A stretch of 64,000 nt of DNA, taken from the NCBI GenBank assembly GCA_016930535.1, contig JAFGGN010000019.1, forward strand, positions 1 through 64,000, in the 5' to 3' direction. Both the position numbers and the translations under genes were made by a program. Numbering within the stretch: the stretch's first letter is position 1; each line of letters opens with the position of its first letter. Below the pieces are notes generated by a model, which was given only the letters and a program-made list of their open reading frames with translations, was not told the origin of the DNA and made no database searches. Shown in pieces: positions 59,719 through 64,000 of the stretch. The stretch comes from a bacterium (GTDB lineage Bacteria; Zhuqueibacterota; QNDG01; JAFGCO01).

Positions 59719-61818
59719 TTACCGGATTTCCACCTGTTTCCAGATTTCGTCCATGGTTTCCATGGACCATAATCCGTTTTCATGGGTCACGGGCAGGGGC
59801 GTTCCTTCGATCAGGGCCTTGTAAAAGAGCCTGATCAGGATCTCGTTGCCCTCGAAATATCCGTGCTTTTTCGTGATCAGATTCAACAGATTGTTTCTCC
59901 CGGCCCTGAGATAGATCCGCCCCTTTTTCCGCGCGATCAGGTTGCGGCTGATCACCTTGGGCAGGGCGCCGCCCTCCTTGTTGAGAAATGCGGTTCTCGA
60001 CATAAAATCGATCTCAATGGTGCCCTCGTCTCCGTAAATCCTCAAAAAATTGGACCGGGGTGTCGCACATAAAGACAGGCTCAGTGTGCCGATGGCCGAT
60101 CCGCTGTCGAACTGAATACGCAGCTCGTCGGTTTTCTGATGCGGAACGGCTTTGTGATACATGGCCCTGGCCTGAATGTTCTGCACCGGCCCCATCACAT
60201 CCAGAACGCAGCTTAGCGGATGGGAAATGAAGTTCTGATACACGCCGCCAGGCAGCCCGTATACCCAGTGATCCTTTCCGTCATACTTCACGTAGGGACT
60301 CATGGGCATTTTGCTCAAACCCGTACCGAACCAGCTTTCCACCTGAATAATTTTTCCCACGGCGCGCTGATTCAGCCATCGGCGTGCCTGAATCATCATA
60401 CCGTCGTACAGATTGCTGTGCTCCACACACAGATGTACTTTCTCTTTCTCGGCCGTGTGAATCATCTGGGCCGCTTCACGTGCGTTGACTGCCATGGGCT
60501 TTTCCACAAGCACATGACATCCGGCACGCATGGCCTGTATGGACAGCGGCGCATGGGTCTGTGCCGGTGAAATCACATGAACCACATCCGGCTTCACGGA
60601 TTCGAGCATGGCCTCCAGGGAAACGAACACATGCGGAATACCGTATGCTGCAGCCAGTTTGTCCGCGTTTTCGGTATCCGGATCACAGATTGCCAGCACC
60701 TCCGTCTGTGAAATCGATTTTAAAATGTCGAGATGCGTTTTTGCGAATGCACCGCCGCCGATCAGGGTTGTCGTGAGCGTTCTGGACCCCCTGATTTTTA
60801 CCGGCCATGCGGGCGTCTGCATCCGAGAAACGGGCTTGTTCTGTTCACGGTGCCATTCGAGCATGGCGCGAACGGTTTGCCGCACATCCTGCTGCGGTTC
60901 CCAGCCCAGGTCCTGTTTTGCCCTCGTGTTGTCATAGAAAACGGACATGGCGAAAAGACGGAGGGCCAGTGGCGCCAGCCGTGAAGGCGGATTCATACCC
61001 GCCATTTTCAGCCCGGTCCGCAATCCCCATGCAATAAACCGGGCCAGACCGGCGGGAAACCGGATGGCCTTCATGTCCGGATACAAATATTCCCGGGTCA
61101 TGCGGAGAAAATCGATGCGGGTCACCGCTTCATCCTCGACGACATTGTACGATTTCCCCGCGGCTTCAGGTTTGACAATCGACAGCCATATCATTTCAGC
61201 CACGCTGTCCACATGGCTCAGGGGCACCACGGAAGTGCCCCGGCCGAGCACCGTATAATTCCTGCCCGCACTGAAACCGAGCCGGGACGGATACCAGAAT
61301 CCGCCGGGGCCGTATATGCAGGCGGGCCGGATGATCACCGTGGCCAGGCCGTGTTCACGATTCGCCTGTTCGATCAGGGCTTCGGCTTCTTTTTTGGATC
61401 GTGAATAATGATTGGGATGCGTCTCCTTCAGGTGATCCTCGGCGATGACGGCCCCGTTTTTAACGGAACCATGATCATAAACGGCCACGGAACTGATGAA
61501 TACAAACCGTTTCACCTTGTTTTTAACGGCTTCCTCGAGAAGCCAGGCCGTTCCCTGTACATTGTCCGCGTAAAACTCGGGCCATGGGCCGCCTTTTGAA
61601 GTGGCCGCATGAACAATCACATCGACATTTTTCACGGCCTTTTCAATACTTGCCCGGTCACGAAGATTGCCTTCGATAAACGTCAGTTTTGAGGATTCCA
61701 GATGGGCGGTCTGACTGGTATTTCTTACCAGCGCCCTCACATCGGCCCCTTCCGCATTCAGTTTCCGTACGATATGCCGCCCCAGAAATCCGGTGGCGCC
61801 GGTCAGCAGTATTTTCAT
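59719..61818 (-). CDS. Fusion of extended SDR epimerase and Gfo/Idh/MocA oxidoreductase
   Basis: This 699-residue protein has two enzymes in one chain. Residues 1-~330 are an extended SDR ('ILLTGATGFLGRHIVRKL', 'HAATSKGGP', 'YSRSKKEAEALI'). Residues ~345-699 are a Gfo/Idh/MocA dehydrogenase ('TTLIGGGAFAKTHLDILKSI', 'DVVHVISPAQTHAPLSIQAM', 'GCHVLVEKPMAVNAREAAQM'). Each half has its own NAD(P)-binding motif. Consecutive redox steps on one nucleotide-sugar or small substrate are likely. The start lies 22 bp from the stop of the upstream asparagine-synthetase-like gene, in the same unit. Confidence 0.92.
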   Translation of the reverse strand: MKILLTGATGFLGRHIVRKLNAEGADVRALVRNTSQTAHLESSKLTFIEGNLRDRASIEKAVKNVDVIVHAATSKGGPWPEFYADNVQGTAWLLEEAVKNKVKRFVFISSVAVYDHGSVKNGAVIAEDHLKETHPNHYSRSKKEAEALIEQANREHGLATVIIRPACIYGPGGFWYPSRLGFSAGRNYTVLGRGTSVVPLSHVDSVAEMIWLSIVKPEAAGKSYNVVEDEAVTRIDFLRMTREYLYPDMKAIRFPAGLARFIAWGLRTGLKMAGMNPPSRLAPLALRLFAMSVFYDNTRAKQDLGWEPQQDVRQTVRAMLEWHREQNKPVSRMQTPAWPVKIRGSRTLTTTLIGGGAFAKTHLDILKSISQTEVLAICDPDTENADKLAAAYGIPHVFVSLEAMLESVKPDVVHVISPAQTHAPLSIQAMRAGCHVLVEKPMAVNAREAAQMIHTAEKEKVHLCVEHSNLYDGMMIQARRWLNQRAVGKIIQVESWFGTGLSKMPMSPYVKYDGKDHWVYGLPGGVYQNFISHPLSCVLDVMGPVQNIQARAMYHKAVPHQKTDELRIQFDSGSAIGTLSLSLCATPRSNFLRIYGDEGTIEIDFMSRTAFLNKEGGALPKVISRNLIARKKGRIYLRAGRNNLLNLITKKHGYFEGNEILIRLFYKALIEGTPLPVTHENGLWSMETMDEIWKQVEIR

Positions 61819-61840
61819 GAATCACATCTCCAGATTCACA

Positions 61841-63664
61841 TCAATGAATATTTTTGGCCCGCATCCACAATTCGAGCACGGCCAGCGCCCACAGCCTGTG
61901 ACTGTGATTGCGCGTCCTGTTCCCGTGTTCGCGTATCATGGTCTGCACAAAGGCCGGATTGAACAGGTTCCGTTTTTTCAGCGTCGTTTCCGAAATCAGG
62001 TCCAGTACGAAGGACCGGGCTTTCTCATGATCCCGTATCCAGTTTTTCAGAGGGATGCTGTGTCCCAGTTTGTCTTTCCGGTGAACAATTTCACGGGGAA
62101 GCAGGGGCTCCACCGCCTTTTTTTCAATATATTTGACCTCTCCCCAGCCGCGTATTTTATACTTGGAAGGAATCCGGGCACAGAGCGAAACCATGTCGGG
62201 ATCGAGCATGGGAAATCTCGGGCTGAGACCGAAAGCACGCAGCATCTCCATGCGCCGGAGATAGAACTGCACCACGGTCTGATAATCCGCGTGCAGCGAC
62301 CGGCCGAGAAGATCGGGGCCGGGCGATTCGCGGTTGATCCCGGTCATGGGCGCATAGATATTGTCCAACGATCCCTGCCCGATGTCCGGATTCAGTAAAG
62401 CAGCCAGTTCATTCGTATTGTAATAGATGCGCCAACGCTGCGTTCCCAGATCCCCGGGGAATGCATAGCTTTCCGAAAAGCGTTTCAGCTTCACTTTCCA
62501 GTCCTTTTTCTGCTCCGAATCCGGAAGACTGCGGCCGGCGGCAAAGAGGGGACCGCGGATAAACGGCGGCATAAACTGAAAATACCGGCTCATTTTATCG
62601 GCCATGTACACAGGATGCCCGCCGAAAAGTTCGTCTCCCCCGTCCCCTGTAAAAAGCAGATCCGTGTTTCCCGAAGCTGCCCCGGCCAGCAGGTAGGTGG
62701 CCACATTGATGCCCACATCGCTGAACGGTTCATCCATCAGCGCTGTCATGGATTCCGCTTTCAGTATATCCTCCGCATCGTACTCGACAAGCTGATGCGT
62801 GGTCCCGAACGTATCGGCCACGATTTTGGCGTAATGCGACTCGTCGAAGGATTCACCGCGGCACCGGAACGAGAAGGTACGGAGCTGTTTCGTATTCAGT
62901 TTGTCGAGCATGGATACCACGCTCGAAGAGTCGAGCCCGCCGCTTAAAAACGCCCCGGTTCTGCCCCGGGAAATCCTGATCCGGACCGATTTTTCAAGGG
63001 ACAGCCGGATTTCTTCCGCCCATTCATCCGCAGAACGGGACCGGTCCGGCTCAAATGAAATGTCCCAGTACCGCCGGACGGACAGGCCGCCGGGCGTCCA
63101 GGTCAGGCGATGCGCCGGACGGAGACGGGTCACGCCGTCATACAAGGTCTGCACGCCGGGATTGTAATTGTAGAGCAGGTACTGCATCAGGGCACCTGGC
63201 TGCAGGCCGGTTCCCGTTTTCATGGCCTTACAAACCTGCGCCGGATCGGCTCCGAAAACCAGACCCGTGCCATGCTGTCCGTAAAACGATTGCAGAATGC
63301 CGATTTGATCGCGTATGACACGCAGTTCTCTGCGTGAGCCGACCCATACGGCAAGGACGAATGCACCGTTCAGGCTGTCGAACAGCGCATCGCCGTTTCG
63401 TTCATAAAGCTGCCACAGGGCTTCCGCAAGGCAGGAACCGCCCTTGCAGTGCAGGGCCTCCAGATTATAGACTTCCCCCCGGATGAACAGGGCATTCTCC
63501 TTGTCCGGCGTCACATAAACCGATTGCGGAACCGCGGAACCGCGGGCCGTATCTTCATAAAACGCACAATCACCGGACATGGACCGGAAAACGGCCTTCA
63601 GCCTTTTATCCGCCTTGGGCGGTCGAAACTCCGCAACCGTTTTTTTACCTGCAAGACCAAACAA
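61841..63664 (-). CDS. Asparagine synthetase-like protein lacking the glutaminase Cys
   Basis: This 607-residue protein has an N-terminal Ntn-like domain and a C-terminal synthetase domain. The start is TTG with AGGAG six bases upstream, giving 'MFGLAGKKT': Phe stands where AsnB has the essential Cys2 of 'MCGIAG'. The synthetase half is intact, with the PP-loop 'GAFLSGGLDSSSVVSML' and 'DLLFTGDGGDELFGGHP'. It probably activates a carboxylate with ATP and takes ammonia or another amine, like beta-lactam synthetase or lasso cyclases. It is the first gene of the SDR-Gfo/FabH/ACP unit. Confidence 0.9.
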   Translation of the reverse strand: MFGLAGKKTVAEFRPPKADKRLKAVFRSMSGDCAFYEDTARGSAVPQSVYVTPDKENALFIRGEVYNLEALHCKGGSCLAEALWQLYERNGDALFDSLNGAFVLAVWVGSRRELRVIRDQIGILQSFYGQHGTGLVFGADPAQVCKAMKTGTGLQPGALMQYLLYNYNPGVQTLYDGVTRLRPAHRLTWTPGGLSVRRYWDISFEPDRSRSADEWAEEIRLSLEKSVRIRISRGRTGAFLSGGLDSSSVVSMLDKLNTKQLRTFSFRCRGESFDESHYAKIVADTFGTTHQLVEYDAEDILKAESMTALMDEPFSDVGINVATYLLAGAASGNTDLLFTGDGGDELFGGHPVYMADKMSRYFQFMPPFIRGPLFAAGRSLPDSEQKKDWKVKLKRFSESYAFPGDLGTQRWRIYYNTNELAALLNPDIGQGSLDNIYAPMTGINRESPGPDLLGRSLHADYQTVVQFYLRRMEMLRAFGLSPRFPMLDPDMVSLCARIPSKYKIRGWGEVKYIEKKAVEPLLPREIVHRKDKLGHSIPLKNWIRDHEKARSFVLDLISETTLKKRNLFNPAFVQTMIREHGNRTRNHSHRLWALAVLELWMRAKNIH

Positions 63665-63726
63665 AAGATACTCCTGTATGACTTACGCAGATTCCGCGCT
63701 TTCCGGAATCCGGACATTCATTCAAA

Positions 63727-64000
63727 TCAGTACGCTTTGGCGAAAACAACTTCGGTTCCACTTTCCTTGCCGCAAGCTACGCAGGAGCCCTTCTTTCCTG
63801 CGGCCTGATCGAACGGAATACAGCGTATGGTCACGCTCAGTTGTTCATTGATCCGGTTTTCGCAATCCGTATCCCCGCACCAGAACGCACGTACAAATCC
63901 GCCGTGAATCCCGGGCTTCTCCTGATTTTCCGGTGTGTAAAATTCCGAAAATGCCTTCCAGTCGCGGATCTCATGCATATGTGTATTTCTGAAAGCCAGC
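63727..64000 (-). CDS. proS: Prolyl-tRNA synthetase, archaeal/eukaryal type (C-terminal part)
   Basis: The frame is open through the window edge, so the 5' end lies beyond 64000. The visible ~90 residues match the C-terminal zinc-binding-like domain of type-3 ProRS: 'GFVRAFWCGDTDCENRI', 'TIRCIPFDQ', 'GSCVACGKESGTEVVFAKAY', ending in the family's typical 'FAKAY'. Upstream, 'LAFRNTHMHEIRDWKAFSEF' corresponds to the linker before it. It charges tRNA-Pro in the cytosol. It is probably the edge of housekeeping genes next to the accessory region. Confidence 0.9.
   Translation of the reverse strand, partial: LAFRNTHMHEIRDWKAFSEFYTPENQEKPGIHGGFVRAFWCGDTDCENRINEQLSVTIRCIPFDQAAGKKGSCVACGKESGTEVVFAKAY

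Noticed and set aside
1..64000. tRNA or rRNA genes
   Set aside because: No stretch was seen with a T-loop GGTTCGAAT-type motif plus a matching acceptor stem, and no rRNA signature was recognised by eye. A tRNAscan run would be decisive.

Overview
The window looks like a chromosomal segment of an uncultivated, probably anaerobic or facultative Gram-negative bacterium of the FCB group. The closest guess is a KSB1/Calditrichota/Latescibacterota-like lineage. The grounds are two large secreted proteins ending in the 'NxPNPFNPxT' Por/type IX secretion sorting domain, SBBP repeats, GH43 and CE15 plant-polysaccharide enzymes, an archaeal-type prolyl-tRNA synthetase end, and a pyruvate-formate-lyase-like relic. 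The phylum is inferred from protein style, not demonstrated. No rRNA, tRNA, CRISPR array or transposase was seen.

Region 1 (1-16.5 kb) is a mosaic of short transcription units. It holds the end of a GH43-CBM6 glycosidase, a decayed glycyl-radical enzyme/activase pair, a giant SBBP-repeat surface protein, a BlaI-M56 regulatory pair with a clear promoter/operator, secreted hypotheticals, a sorted arylsulfotransferase-like protein, a Fur-box-controlled NifX-like/radical-SAM pair, a LamG lipoprotein, a nuclease-like orphan, a CE15 glucuronoyl esterase and a STAS-like protein. A second BlaI-type operator lies in front of the SBBP gene, so the BlaI circuit may control a surface protein.

Region 2 (16.6-47.3 kb) is one very long minus-strand exopolysaccharide/O-antigen-like locus. 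It contains GT2, GT4 and GT-C glycosyltransferases, two Wzx-type flippases, an O-antigen ligase/polymerase, a pyruvyl transferase, a NodU-type carbamoyltransferase, an LPG-synthase-type membrane protein, an SDR epimerase, two radical SAM enzymes, DUF2304, and two secreted glycan-active-looking proteins at the distal end. Many genes overlap by 4 bp (ATGA), which implies translational coupling. A terminator lies beyond the last gene (16599-16628).

Region 3 (47.4-50.9 kb) holds small membrane and hypothetical genes and a RelB/RelE-type toxin-antitoxin pair whose toxin is broken by an in-frame stop. It also holds a second LPG-synthase-type membrane protein whose tail is encoded by a heptanucleotide repeat.

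Region 4 (50.8-63.7 kb) combines envelope-glycan genes with a small acyl toolkit. It has an acyl carrier protein, two tandem FabH-like ketosynthases, a FabG-like SDR, a GNAT, an SGNH hydrolase, two AftB-like GT-C membrane proteins, an SDR-Gfo/Idh/MocA fusion and an asparagine-synthetase homologue lacking the glutaminase Cys. Together these suggest a dedicated pathway that makes an unusual acyl or amide decoration for a surface glycan. This is the best candidate in the window for an undescribed system. The window closes with the 3' end of proS.

Dispersed intergenic repeats (a TTCTTTG/TTCTTTA heptad, GAAACGGAG-type units and a 90-bp imperfect inverted repeat) sit at the 3' ends of glycan-locus genes.
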